NCBI GenBank assembly: GCA_951828535.1
Contig: OX639990.1
Span: 793,300 to 857,299 of the forward strand
DNA: 64,000 bases
Source: an uncultured Candidatus Entotheonella sp.
Lineage (GTDB): Bacteria > Tectomicrobia > Entotheonellia > Entotheonellales > Entotheonellaceae
Direction: 5' to 3'
The position numbers and the translations under genes are program-made. Each line of letters begins with the position of its first letter. Within the stretch, counting starts at the first letter, position 1. This document shows positions 44,559 through 53,334 of the stretch, piece by piece. The notes under the pieces were generated by a model that made no database searches, was not told the origin of the DNA, and saw nothing but the letters and a program-made list of their open reading frames with translations.

Positions 44559-45566
44559 ATGAGACGGACGGTTGCAATACTCGGGATCATTGGAGTGGTG
44601 ATGGTACTCATTCTGGCGTCTGGAGGAGCTTGGGCGCAGGACGGCGAGAATATGGCGGCAAAAAGTCCGTGGGGTCCCGATGATGAAATCGGCGCCCTGA
44701 ATATGATGACCGATACCTCCAGGCTCGACGTCATCAAGCAGGTCATGAGCGGCAAGGTGTACGACCTCGGCGTCGACCTGTATTCGGGAATGCCGAGTTG
44801 TTGTAGTGCCTTTGGCGATCCCCAGTATCATCTCTGGATGACGCACACGCCCCGCGGGACCGTCGCCGCCAATCCATTCGGCGTGTCGCGCGAGGTCAAT
44901 GAACGGGTGAGCTATTCGGGGGATGGGGTCACCATGTATACGCATTCGGGTACCCATCTGGACACCCTCAATCACTTCGGCCTGCACGGCAAGATCTGGA
45001 ACCAGTTCAGTGCCGACGAACATCTCGGCGACCAGGGGTGGTCCAAGGCCGGCGCGGACAAATATCCCCCGATCGTGGCCAGAGGGGTGCTCATCGACCT
45101 GGCGAAGTCCATGGGTGTGCAGCATTTGCCCGCGTCCTACCCCATTACGTCGGCAGATTTGCAGACGGCCTTGCGGGAACAGGGGACGCGCCTGCAGCCG
45201 GGCGATGTCGTCTTATTCCGAACCGGTCTCATGACCTTGTGGCCCGATTCCTCCAAGTATCAGCTCGGCAATCAGGCCGGCCTGAGCCTGGAAGCGGCAA
45301 AGTGGCTGGTGGAAGACAACCAGGCCATGCTCTTAGGAGCGGACAATTTCGGCATCGAGGCCTTCCCCTCAACCGATCCGGGCAACTATGTGCCGGTGCA
45401 CACCTATCTGTTCGCCGAGCGGGGAGTGTCGGTCATCGAAGTCATGTGGCTGGAAGATCTGGCGCAGGATCAGGTGTATGAATTTCTGTTTATCGCCGCT
45501 CCCCTCAAACTGCGGGGTGCCACTGGCTCGCCGATACGTCCTATGGCGATTCCCGCACAGCGGTAG
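44559..45566 (+). CDS. Secreted cyclase (kynurenine-formamidase-like) family hydrolase
   Basis: This 335-residue protein has an N-terminal signal peptide (AILGIIGVVMVLILASGGAWA) and a cyclase-family domain. The metal-binding motif HSGTHLDTLNHFG is near residue 130 and further conserved segments include GDVVLFRTGLM. Family members hydrolyse N-formylkynurenine, arylformamides or cyclic esters with Zn2+ or Mn2+. Export is unusual for the family. The start at 44559 has GAAGGAG eight bases before it. The gene follows a terminator-like structure. Confidence 0.85.
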   Translation: MRRTVAILGIIGVVMVLILASGGAWAQDGENMAAKSPWGPDDEIGALNMMTDTSRLDVIKQVMSGKVYDLGVDLYSGMPSCCSAFGDPQYHLWMTHTPRGTVAANPFGVSREVNERVSYSGDGVTMYTHSGTHLDTLNHFGLHGKIWNQFSADEHLGDQGWSKAGADKYPPIVARGVLIDLAKSMGVQHLPASYPITSADLQTALREQGTRLQPGDVVLFRTGLMTLWPDSSKYQLGNQAGLSLEAAKWLVEDNQAMLLGADNFGIEAFPSTDPGNYVPVHTYLFAERGVSVIEVMWLEDLAQDQVYEFLFIAAPLKLRGATGSPIRPMAIPAQR

Positions 45567-45640
45567 GAGTGGGGTCGGCGTTCTCTGTTGCAGGTGTCAA
45601 CGGGATGACGCCATATGCGCCTACCCCGTAGGTCCTGAGC

Positions 45641-46603
45641 CTATTCATAGCGCTGCGGATGGGCCTGCAACTCAAGCAGGAAATCTTGCATCAGGGTTTC
45701 CAGGTCATATCTCGGTCGCCAGCCCCATTCCTGCTGTGCCTTGTGGTCGTCAAGCGGTCGCAGAGCCGCCTGAATCAAGCGCTGTAGCTCCGCATCTGGC
45801 TTGAATTGAATCTGCGCCCCGAGGCATTTGGACCGAACCATGTCGGCCAGTTCAGCCGCGCTCGGCGTGGGCTGCACGCCATTGACGAGGTAGTTGACCG
45901 TGGTGATGGCCTGCCGCGGCGCCTGTGCCAATTGCACGGTGGCCAGCGCCGCGTCCTTGATGTACATGACCGGAACCTTGGTTTCAGGCTCGACCCAGAT
46001 AGTGTAGGGACGGCCCTGGGCGCACGATTCGATAACCCATGAGGTGTATTGCACAGCGCCCGGCGTACGGACGCCGGGTCCAATAATGGAAGGGTAGCGG
46101 ATACCACGAAAGTCAATTCCGTGCTTGCGGCGGTAAAACAGCCCCATGTGCTCACCGAACACCTTGGTCATGCCATAGAAAAGCTGTGGACGCTGGATCG
46201 TCGCATCACCGATCGTGTCGCCCTGGATGTCAGAGCTGTAGGTGCCCAGGCTACTGGCAAATATAACCTGCGGGACATCAAACAACCGCGCCGCTTCCAG
46301 TACGTGAAAGGTCCCCATGGCATTCGTTTGCATGGCGCTGGCCGGATCGGACTCGGAAGGCACGGACAGAGTGGCGCCCAGATGGTAGATGACCTGCGGT
46401 CGCGCCTTCTTGACGGCCTCCAGCACGTGGCTGAAATTCCCCAGGTCGGCCCGCATTACTTCCACCTCATCGGCTAGGTCGCCCAGCCGTTTCAGAGAGG
46501 GATTCCGGCTCATCACCAGCGGACGCTTCTCGCCCCGTGAAAGAAGAAGCCGCAGCACTTCCAGGCCGATGAACCCGGCGCCTCCCGTAATCAACGTTGC
46601 CAT
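45641..46603 (-). CDS. NAD-dependent epimerase/dehydratase (extended SDR)
   Basis: This 320-residue protein has the extended-SDR cofactor motif ITGGAGFIG at the N-terminus, DLGNFSHVL, YHLGATLSVPSESDP, catalytic Ser in FASSLGTYSS and YGMTK near residue 144. It resembles UDP-glucose 4-epimerase/dehydratase and L-threonine-dehydrogenase-like SDRs; the substrate is open. Start at 46603 sits directly before the cofactor strand with GGGGG upstream. It is 37 bp after the HAD-UbiA gene on the same strand, so they form one unit. Confidence 0.85.
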   Translation of the reverse strand: MATLITGGAGFIGLEVLRLLLSRGEKRPLVMSRNPSLKRLGDLADEVEVMRADLGNFSHVLEAVKKARPQVIYHLGATLSVPSESDPASAMQTNAMGTFHVLEAARLFDVPQVIFASSLGTYSSDIQGDTIGDATIQRPQLFYGMTKVFGEHMGLFYRRKHGIDFRGIRYPSIIGPGVRTPGAVQYTSWVIESCAQGRPYTIWVEPETKVPVMYIKDAALATVQLAQAPRQAITTVNYLVNGVQPTPSAAELADMVRSKCLGAQIQFKPDAELQRLIQAALRPLDDHKAQQEWGWRPRYDLETLMQDFLLELQAHPQRYE

Positions 46604-46640
46604 CTTTACCCCCTGCGAATTGGATCCCAATTCAACCCCG

Positions 46641-47717
46641 TCAACTCTCCCAGAAAGCCAGCAACCCCGGGAACAACGGAGCCCGCACGACGGCCGCTCC
46701 CGCGACGACGGGAAATACGTTGAACACGGCGCGGGCGACGCGGCCGAGGCGTGTTTTCTGCCTGAGCCAAAGCAAGTAGCATAAACCCAGGAGGGCGTAC
46801 ACCAGGATGCCAAGCCCAACCGCGGCGGAAAGCCAAAAGGCGAGGGCGAGCCCCCCTGCTGCCAAGGCGGAGCTGACACCAATCATGGAAGGCAGAGGCG
46901 TTTTACCCGCTGCCATGGGTTGGTGACGTTTGCCCGCACGTTGCCGGTCGCGCGGTAAATTGAGCAGGTCTTCAGCAATACAGCGGCTGGAGGCACATGC
47001 TGACAAAGCCGCAAACACACCGGCCGCAATCAGGTAATGCCCGGCATGGGCATCCGGCGCCGCAATGGCAGGAACGAATACGAGCCCATTCGCCACCCAC
47101 TGGCGCGGGCGCAAGGCACGAAGAAAGTCAAAGGCGCCGCCGCCGAGGCCTGGAAGGAAACGGGCCTGTTGATCCAGCGCTTTCACCTGCTGCGCCAGAC
47201 GTGTCGAGAGATTGACGCCAATGGCCCGCCGCGCGCGCTTCCAGACGGCCAAGTCGCGCCGCTCGTTACCGACGTAGTCGAAACCGGCCTCACCGAAATG
47301 CTTGACGAGGAGAGCGGCCTTGGTGTGGCCCACCAGATTGTTGCGTCCGTCCGAAGCGAAACACCCCGTGGCTCCCACCTCTCGGGCGAGGGGAGCAACG
47401 ACCCATTCGTCCGAGCCGGAAGCCAGCCACACCTCACTCCCTGCCTCCCTGGCGGCGTCAATTTCCTGCAACACGGCCGGGTTCAAGACCAGGGTCGCCG
47501 CCGGCAGGGTGCCGGTTTGTTGTGCGAGCCAGCGTTTCATCGGGGCGCGCCCCCCGGCCAGCCAAAACGGCAGGGCGAATAATTTGGCAGGCGAATGATC
47601 GAATAGCCGCAACAATCCTTCCGTCAACAGGTCGCCCCTGACCAGCGAGCCGTCAACGTCGACGACGAGTGGAAAAGCGGCGTTCTCCTTGGTTTGGTCA
47701 GAACTTGTGGACGGCAT
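46641..47717 (-). CDS. HAD-phosphatase/UbiA prenyltransferase fusion protein
   Basis: This 358-residue fusion has a HAD-like domain first (about 1-175; nucleophile motif VVDVDGSLVRGD, then VWLASGSDEW and VGNERRDLAVW) and a membrane UbiA-type prenyltransferase second (about 185-355, seven or so helices). Such fusions make decaprenyl-phosphoribose or similar glycolipid precursors. The first UbiA Asp-rich motif reads EDLLNLPRDR, so NDxxD has become EDxxN; the second acidic site also looks weak. It is followed by the epimerase gene, which fits a role in a lipid-linked sugar pathway. Confidence 0.8.
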   Translation of the reverse strand: MPSTSSDQTKENAAFPLVVDVDGSLVRGDLLTEGLLRLFDHSPAKLFALPFWLAGGRAPMKRWLAQQTGTLPAATLVLNPAVLQEIDAAREAGSEVWLASGSDEWVVAPLAREVGATGCFASDGRNNLVGHTKAALLVKHFGEAGFDYVGNERRDLAVWKRARRAIGVNLSTRLAQQVKALDQQARFLPGLGGGAFDFLRALRPRQWVANGLVFVPAIAAPDAHAGHYLIAAGVFAALSACASSRCIAEDLLNLPRDRQRAGKRHQPMAAGKTPLPSMIGVSSALAAGGLALAFWLSAAVGLGILVYALLGLCYLLWLRQKTRLGRVARAVFNVFPVVAGAAVVRAPLFPGLLAFWES

Positions 47718-47977
47718 GTGATGGTATCGTCTCGGCGGCAAGCAGTTGACGCGGCACCTTCCGGGCCGCACGGCAGGAATACTGGCAGCACCACTTGAAT
47801 CACGGAGGGTACAGCATAGGAACTCCACCGGTGCAATTCAAGTTCCCTCCCGGTCCCACAGATCGGACTCCCCGCGTCTCCTATTGAACGCAGAGCCCGC
47901 TCAACATAGAATGGCGCCTTGACAATTCAAGCCGAACCGCATGCCGATTGAAGACAGCCACCATCGAAAGGACTGAC

Positions 47978-48991
47978 ATGGCGACCAATGACCACTGGCT
48001 TTCACTCGTGCAGGAAGACACGATTGAGCCGGACCTGCCGATTTGCGACCCGCATCATCACTTGTGGGACCACCGTTATGAGCGGGTCGAGCCGCGCTAC
48101 CTGCTTGACGAGGTTCTGGCCGACATCAACAGCGGCCACAACGTCGTCTCGACGGTCTTCGTGCAATGCAGCGCCATGCACAGGGCCGACGGCCCGGAAG
48201 CCATGCGGCCGGTCGGCGAAACAGAATTCGTCAATGGTATTGCCGCCATGAGTGCTTCGGGAGCGTACGGCCCGAGCCGGGTCGCCGCCGGCATCGTGGG
48301 CACGGTCGATCTCAGGCTGGGCGACGGCGCAGCGCCGGTGCTCGAAGCTCATATCCAGGCCGGGGGCGGACGCTTTCGCGGCATTCGCCACAGCGCCTCG
48401 TGGGACGCAGCGGGCCCTCTCATCTCCAATCGCCCAATGCCGCCGGCGCATTTGTACCTCGATGCCAATTTCCGTTCCGGGTTCGCCCACTTGGCCCGCT
48501 ACAACATGACCTTCGAGGGCTGGTGTTATCACCACCAGATCACGGAACTCACCGACCTCGCCCGGGCCTTTCCCGATACCACGATCATTCTCGATCACTT
48601 CGGCGGACCCCTCGGGGTCGGCCCTTACGTGGGCAAGCGCGAGGAAATCATGACGCAGTGGCGTAAAGACATCAGCGAGTTGGCGATGTGCGACAACGTC
48701 GTGGCCAAGCTCGGCGGCATCAACATGGAGGTCAACGGCTTCGGTTGGCACGAGCGCGAACGTCCGCCCACCTCGCAGGAGTTGATGGAGGCCACACGCG
48801 CGTATTACGAGCACACCCTGCAACAGTTCGGCACCGCCCGCTGCATGTTCGAATCCAACTATCCGGTCGACAAGGTAAGCTGCAGCTACAACGTGCTGTG
48901 GAATTCCTTCAAGCGTCTCACGGCGGACTATTCCGCCGACGAAAAGGCACAGCTTTTCCACGACACCGCGGCTCGGGTCTACCGGCTCTGA
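47978..48991 (+). CDS. Amidohydrolase-family (amidohydro_2) enzyme
   Basis: This 337-residue TIM-barrel hydrolase or decarboxylase has the family's metal site ICDPHHHLWDHRYE near residue 22, a later Asp/His strand (TIILDHFGGP) and the C-terminal CMFESNYPVDK. The group (PF04909) includes 2-pyrone-4,6-dicarboxylate lactonases and ACMSD-like decarboxylases. AAAGGA precedes ATG 47978. It is followed 57 bp later by a fumarylacetoacetate-hydrolase-type gene, suggesting a joint ring-cleavage or lactone catabolic step. Confidence 0.85.
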   Translation: MATNDHWLSLVQEDTIEPDLPICDPHHHLWDHRYERVEPRYLLDEVLADINSGHNVVSTVFVQCSAMHRADGPEAMRPVGETEFVNGIAAMSASGAYGPSRVAAGIVGTVDLRLGDGAAPVLEAHIQAGGGRFRGIRHSASWDAAGPLISNRPMPPAHLYLDANFRSGFAHLARYNMTFEGWCYHHQITELTDLARAFPDTTIILDHFGGPLGVGPYVGKREEIMTQWRKDISELAMCDNVVAKLGGINMEVNGFGWHERERPPTSQELMEATRAYYEHTLQQFGTARCMFESNYPVDKVSCSYNVLWNSFKRLTADYSADEKAQLFHDTAARVYRL

Positions 48992-49047
48992 TGTCCACCA
49001 CATGCCTGGCCAAGCACGGAACAACCTGTGCAGAACAGGAGCACACG

Positions 49048-49923
49048 ATGAAACTTGTCACGTTTACCCATGAGGGTCGCACGCGCCTAGGCGCCGTTGA
49101 AGCTGACGCCGTGGTTGATTTTGCTGCCCATGGACGTGGTCTGCCGGATGACATGCTGACCTTTCTCGCCCAAGGCGAGGCCGCCTTCAATACCGCCCGA
49201 GAGGTGTGCGCATCCGGGACAGGACGTCTGGCCCTGAGGGACGTGAGCCTCGACGCGCCGATTCGTCGCCCACCGAAGATTCTTGCGGTTGGGCTCAACT
49301 ATAGGGACCATGCGGCAGAAGGGGGGTTTGACATTCCCACGGTGCCCATGATCTTCAACAAGCAATCGACCGCGGTGACGGGTCCTCAGGGCGCCATTTA
49401 CCTGCCAAAAGAGTGTGTCCAGCTTGATTATGAAGGTGAGTTTGCCTTTGTCATCGGCAAGCGGTGCCGACATGTCCCCAAAGAGAAAGCCTTGGACGTC
49501 ATCGCCGGTTACACGATTGCCAACGATGTCAGCGTACGGGAATGGCAGTTCCGTTCACCAACCACGACCATGGGCAAGTCCTGGGATACCCACTGTCCTT
49601 TGGGCCCCTATATGGCGACGCCTGATGAAGTGAGCGATCCTCATAACCTGACGCTGAGAACGTGGGTGAATGGCGAGCTCCGCCAAGACTCCAATACCAA
49701 GAATCTGATTTTCAATCTTCCCGACATCATCGTTCATCTCTCCACCGCCTTTACGCTGGAGCCAGGCGACGTGATCTGTACCGGCACGCCTAGCGGCGTT
49801 GGTTTGGGGATGGATCCACAGGTGTGGTTAAAGGCTGGCGATGTGGTACGCATCACGATTGATCAACTCGGCACGCTCGAAAACCGCGTCATCGACGAGC
49901 CGGACGACACGGTACGGTACTAA
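49048..49923 (+). CDS. Fumarylacetoacetate hydrolase-family protein
   Basis: This 291-residue protein has an N-terminal cap (about 1-70) and the FAH beta-roll domain. Metal ligands are expected in VQLDYEGEFAFVIGK and the NDVSVREWQ segment; ILAVGLNYRDHAAEGG and CTGTPSGVGLG are conserved signature regions. Family members cleave C-C bonds of acylpyruvates or isomerize 2-hydroxy-muconate derivatives in aromatic breakdown. The start at 49048 gives the usual KLVTFTHEG N-terminus. It lies after the amidohydrolase gene and is probably cotranscribed with it. Confidence 0.9.
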   Translation: MKLVTFTHEGRTRLGAVEADAVVDFAAHGRGLPDDMLTFLAQGEAAFNTAREVCASGTGRLALRDVSLDAPIRRPPKILAVGLNYRDHAAEGGFDIPTVPMIFNKQSTAVTGPQGAIYLPKECVQLDYEGEFAFVIGKRCRHVPKEKALDVIAGYTIANDVSVREWQFRSPTTTMGKSWDTHCPLGPYMATPDEVSDPHNLTLRTWVNGELRQDSNTKNLIFNLPDIIVHLSTAFTLEPGDVICTGTPSGVGLGMDPQVWLKAGDVVRITIDQLGTLENRVIDEPDDTVRY

Positions 49924-49941
49924 GGTTTTGAGGACAGCCGT

Positions 49942-51981
49942 TTACCGTTTGAAGAAGAACGTCTGCGGCCGAGAGAGGGCCGGCGGCTTGTAGGTGTTCA
50001 GGTTGGCCTGCCGGTCCGGGATATTCCCCATCCGGTTACTGACCACCCGGACGCCCATGACGGCCCCGGCTTGTCCCACCACGCCGAGATGCCAGACTTC
50101 ATCGAGGTGGATACGCCAGATTTGCTTGCCAATCTCCACCCGCTCCTCGAACGGCACCATGAAGCCACGTTTATACAGGTCCATCACCCGGCGCATCGGA
50201 GCAGGGGGCTCTTTGCCCCGCATGCCGCTGGAGGCAAACCAGGCACCGTATGGCGAGCTGACCCAGTGCCCTCCCTGCAGAGGGACCAACCAGAAGGGAA
50301 AAATGAATAACGAGTCCGTACCATCGTTACCCCAGGCGAAAAGCTGCCCCTCGTTTGCGCCTGCCCGCGTACCCCACAGGCTGCGCTCGTGCTCCTTGAC
50401 GAAGACCTCGATGCCGATCTGTTTCCAGTGCTCGCGGACCATTTCCGAGATTTGGGTGTGCTGGACGAACTGACTCCCCAGCGTCGCCAGCTCGAGCTGT
50501 AACCGCTCCTCGCCGTCGGTGCGCAGCCGGAAGCCCTGCTGGTCTTTGTTAACCAAGCCGATGGCGTCGAGCATCTGGTTGGCCCTGTGTGGATCGTAGG
50601 TGGCCCAGCGGGTGCGGTACTCAGGACCGGGGCTGTACGGGTTATTCTCTGCCGGGGCCACGGAACCGGCTATGCCAATGCCAAGAAAGAAAATCTCATT
50701 GATCTGGTCTCGATCGATTCCCAGCGCCAGGGCACGACGAAAGTCGCGATTGTTGAGCCATTGGGCTATTTCCGGGTCGGCGTCGTAGGCCAGGTTGAAC
50801 CAGATACCATAATCCGAACCATTTTCCATGGGATCCAGAGACACCTCATAGCCACCCCGCTCCTGATTCTCCAAAAGCACCGGGAGCTTCTGGATATCGA
50901 TGTGCCTGGCCTGGAAATCATATTCACCCGAGATGGCGCGCAAGTTCAGCACCTCCAGGTCCTCCGCTAACGTCATGACGACCTTGTCGATGTATGGCAG
51001 CTGATTGCCGGCCGTGTCCACAGCCCAATAAAATGGGTTGCGTTCGAGCATCCAGGTGGTCTGGTTAATCGGCAAAACGGTTTTCCAGGCCGTAATGACC
51101 GGCAGATCCACGTTGAGTGCCCAGTCGTTTTTGAATCTGAATAAATTCACCCAGTTGTCATAGCCCTCGGCCTGCACGATCTTTTGCACCGCGTCCGAGT
51201 CGGCGTAGTTGGGGTGAAACTGCTTCAAATAATGTTTCGGGGCGTACCCGCCCATGCTGAAGAGCCCTTGATAGGCGTGGCCGCCAAGCGGTGTGGCAGC
51301 GGCCAGCAATTCAAGGAACAGATAGTAGGGCTCCGGGAATTTGAACTGAATGGTGTAAGGGTCGACCTTCTCCAAGGCGCCTGGCTTGCCATTGATGGAC
51401 ATGACTTGATGCCGGGTCGGGTTAAGCTCCTCGTTCAGAAACATGTCTTCGTACCAGAACACAAAATCGTCGGCCGTGAACGGGGTGCCGTCGCTCCACT
51501 TCATGCCCTGACGCAGAAACAGGATGAACGTCCGCCCCTGGTCGGAGACCTGCCAGTCCTTGACCACGTTGGGCACGAGCTTTTCACCCCGAAAGTCGAC
51601 GTAGGTCAGGGTGTCGAACGCACAACAGCGATAGCCACTCCACTTATCGGCCGGACCCGTGAAGCCGCGATGCCAGGTGCCGCCGTAGGTGCCGATGGCG
51701 TGTAAAGGTTTGATCACCAGTGGCTCGGCAGGTAGACGCTCGGTTACTGGCGGCAACTTTTCCTGCTCGACCAAGGCGGCTAGCGTCGGCGCTTCCTGGA
51801 ACTGCGTCGGCATCCGGGTCGGATCGGTAATGACCTCGGGTCCCTCAATGGTGCCGATGAGATGGGCACCCATACGTTGTTCATCAAACGCTGCCGTTGC
51901 CTGTGCCGCGACGCTGGCCAATAGAAGCGCCAGGCAAGTCAATACGCCTAATCCCTTGAATGCCCCATATTCTTTCTGCAT
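49942..51981 (-). CDS. Peptide/nickel-type ABC substrate-binding protein (SBP_bac_5)
   Basis: This 679-residue periplasmic binding protein belongs to cluster C (oligopeptide, nickel and opine binding). A signal peptide (residues about 10-30, LGVLTCLALLLASVAAQATA core) is followed by the family's WSDGTPFTADDFVFWYEDM region near 165, LDPMENGSDYGIWFNLAY, and RRALALGIDRDQINEIFF. It is longer than most members. No cognate permease or ATPase is encoded next to it, so it is an orphan that must use a transporter elsewhere. It ends 18 bp from the FAH gene, convergent. Confidence 0.88.
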   Translation of the reverse strand: MQKEYGAFKGLGVLTCLALLLASVAAQATAAFDEQRMGAHLIGTIEGPEVITDPTRMPTQFQEAPTLAALVEQEKLPPVTERLPAEPLVIKPLHAIGTYGGTWHRGFTGPADKWSGYRCCAFDTLTYVDFRGEKLVPNVVKDWQVSDQGRTFILFLRQGMKWSDGTPFTADDFVFWYEDMFLNEELNPTRHQVMSINGKPGALEKVDPYTIQFKFPEPYYLFLELLAAATPLGGHAYQGLFSMGGYAPKHYLKQFHPNYADSDAVQKIVQAEGYDNWVNLFRFKNDWALNVDLPVITAWKTVLPINQTTWMLERNPFYWAVDTAGNQLPYIDKVVMTLAEDLEVLNLRAISGEYDFQARHIDIQKLPVLLENQERGGYEVSLDPMENGSDYGIWFNLAYDADPEIAQWLNNRDFRRALALGIDRDQINEIFFLGIGIAGSVAPAENNPYSPGPEYRTRWATYDPHRANQMLDAIGLVNKDQQGFRLRTDGEERLQLELATLGSQFVQHTQISEMVREHWKQIGIEVFVKEHERSLWGTRAGANEGQLFAWGNDGTDSLFIFPFWLVPLQGGHWVSSPYGAWFASSGMRGKEPPAPMRRVMDLYKRGFMVPFEERVEIGKQIWRIHLDEVWHLGVVGQAGAVMGVRVVSNRMGNIPDRQANLNTYKPPALSRPQTFFFKR

Positions 51982-52219
51982 CGCCCATCTCTCCTCTGAG
52001 CAGTCATGGCAAACCGGTCACGGTACGACAACATACCACCTATCGTGGTGTCAACTCTGGCTGGGAAGCGGTTCGTGATTCTGTACGGGATCGTGCACTT
52101 TCCGATTGACTCCGCCTGGTGATACTTGAAAATACAGATGCAGCGCTCTAGGCAGAGGGGCCGTGGGCCGGTCGAGCCTGGAGGCGATGACCTGTGAGAA
52201 CCGTCTGGGAGGAGTCAGG

Positions 52220-53302
52220 GTGGCCCGCATTGTGCTTGAAAATCTCGTCAAGATATTCGGCGCCGGGGTCACAGCCGTCGCCGGCGTTAGCCTGGACATC
52301 CAAGACGGCGAGTTCATGATTTTCGTCGGTCCTTCCGGTTGCGGCAAAACGACTACCCTGAACATGATCTGCGGTCTTGAGCAGCCGACCAGCGGCAACG
52401 TGATCATCGGAGACCGCGTCGTCACTGATTTGGAACCAGGCGAGCGCCACCTGGGCATGGTGTTTCAGAATCTCGCGCTGTTCCCTCACATGAGCGTGTT
52501 CGAGAATATCGCCTTTGGGCTGCGGGTTCGCAGAGTCCCCCCTGCCGATCTGAACGAACGCGTTCACCGCGTCGCTGAAACCTTTCAGATCACCCACCTG
52601 CTGGGCAAGAAACCGGCCCAATGCTCCGGCGGCGAGGCGCAACGCGTCGCCCTGGCGCGCACCACCATCAGCAACCCCGACGTGCTCCTGCTGGACGAGC
52701 CGCTGTCCAGCCTCGACGCCAAGCTGCGGGTTGAAATGCGCACCGAACTCAAACGCCTGCACGAGCAGTTGCGCTCCACCTTCGTCTACGTCACCCACGA
52801 CCAGGCCGAGGCGATGACCATGGCCGACCGCATTGCCGTCATGCAGGCGGGCCGCATTCAGCAGATCGGCACACCGCTGGAGATCTATCGCCGTCCGGCC
52901 AACCTATTCGTCGCCAGCTTTTTTGGCATGCCGACCATGAATCTCATCTCAGGCCGCCTCAGCGACACCAACCCGCCACGCTTTCAAGCAGACCATGTCG
53001 ATCTGGAATTGCCCGTCGAGGCCGTGCCCGCCGCCGCCGTGGGCCGTGACGTCTGCGTCGGCGTCCGCTCCGAACATATTGTGCTGGGTGCTCAAGGCGC
53101 TGCCGGGCGCGTTCAGCTGACCGAACCGCTGGGCGATGAAACGCTGATCCATTTCGATTACGGCGGCCCGTCCCAACTCGTGGCCAAGGTCAGGGGCGAC
53201 CACGGCCCAACAGACTTTGAAGTGGGGGAAGCCATCGCCTTTGACTTCGACCCCAAGGGCGTGCTCGTGTTCGACGCGGAGGACGGGACACACCTGGAAT
53301 GA
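52220..53302 (+). CDS. Sugar-type ABC transporter ATP-binding protein (MalK/UgpC-like)
   Basis: This 360-residue ATPase has Walker A GPSGCGKTT near residue 38, the VFQNLALFPHMSVFENIAFG Q-loop, the signature CSGGEAQRVALART (Leu to Cys in LSGG), Walker B LLLDEPLSSLD and H-loop YVTHDQAEAM. A C-terminal OB-fold/TOBE regulatory domain follows (about 240-360), as in the sugar CUT1 group. GTG at 52220 is preceded by GGGAGGAG. It starts a four-gene importer operon with the binding protein and two permeases. Confidence 0.92.
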   Translation: MARIVLENLVKIFGAGVTAVAGVSLDIQDGEFMIFVGPSGCGKTTTLNMICGLEQPTSGNVIIGDRVVTDLEPGERHLGMVFQNLALFPHMSVFENIAFGLRVRRVPPADLNERVHRVAETFQITHLLGKKPAQCSGGEAQRVALARTTISNPDVLLLDEPLSSLDAKLRVEMRTELKRLHEQLRSTFVYVTHDQAEAMTMADRIAVMQAGRIQQIGTPLEIYRRPANLFVASFFGMPTMNLISGRLSDTNPPRFQADHVDLELPVEAVPAAAVGRDVCVGVRSEHIVLGAQGAAGRVQLTEPLGDETLIHFDYGGPSQLVAKVRGDHGPTDFEVGEAIAFDFDPKGVLVFDAEDGTHLE

Positions 53303-53334
53303 ACCCGAATCAGCATCCCAAAGGAGGTGACACT

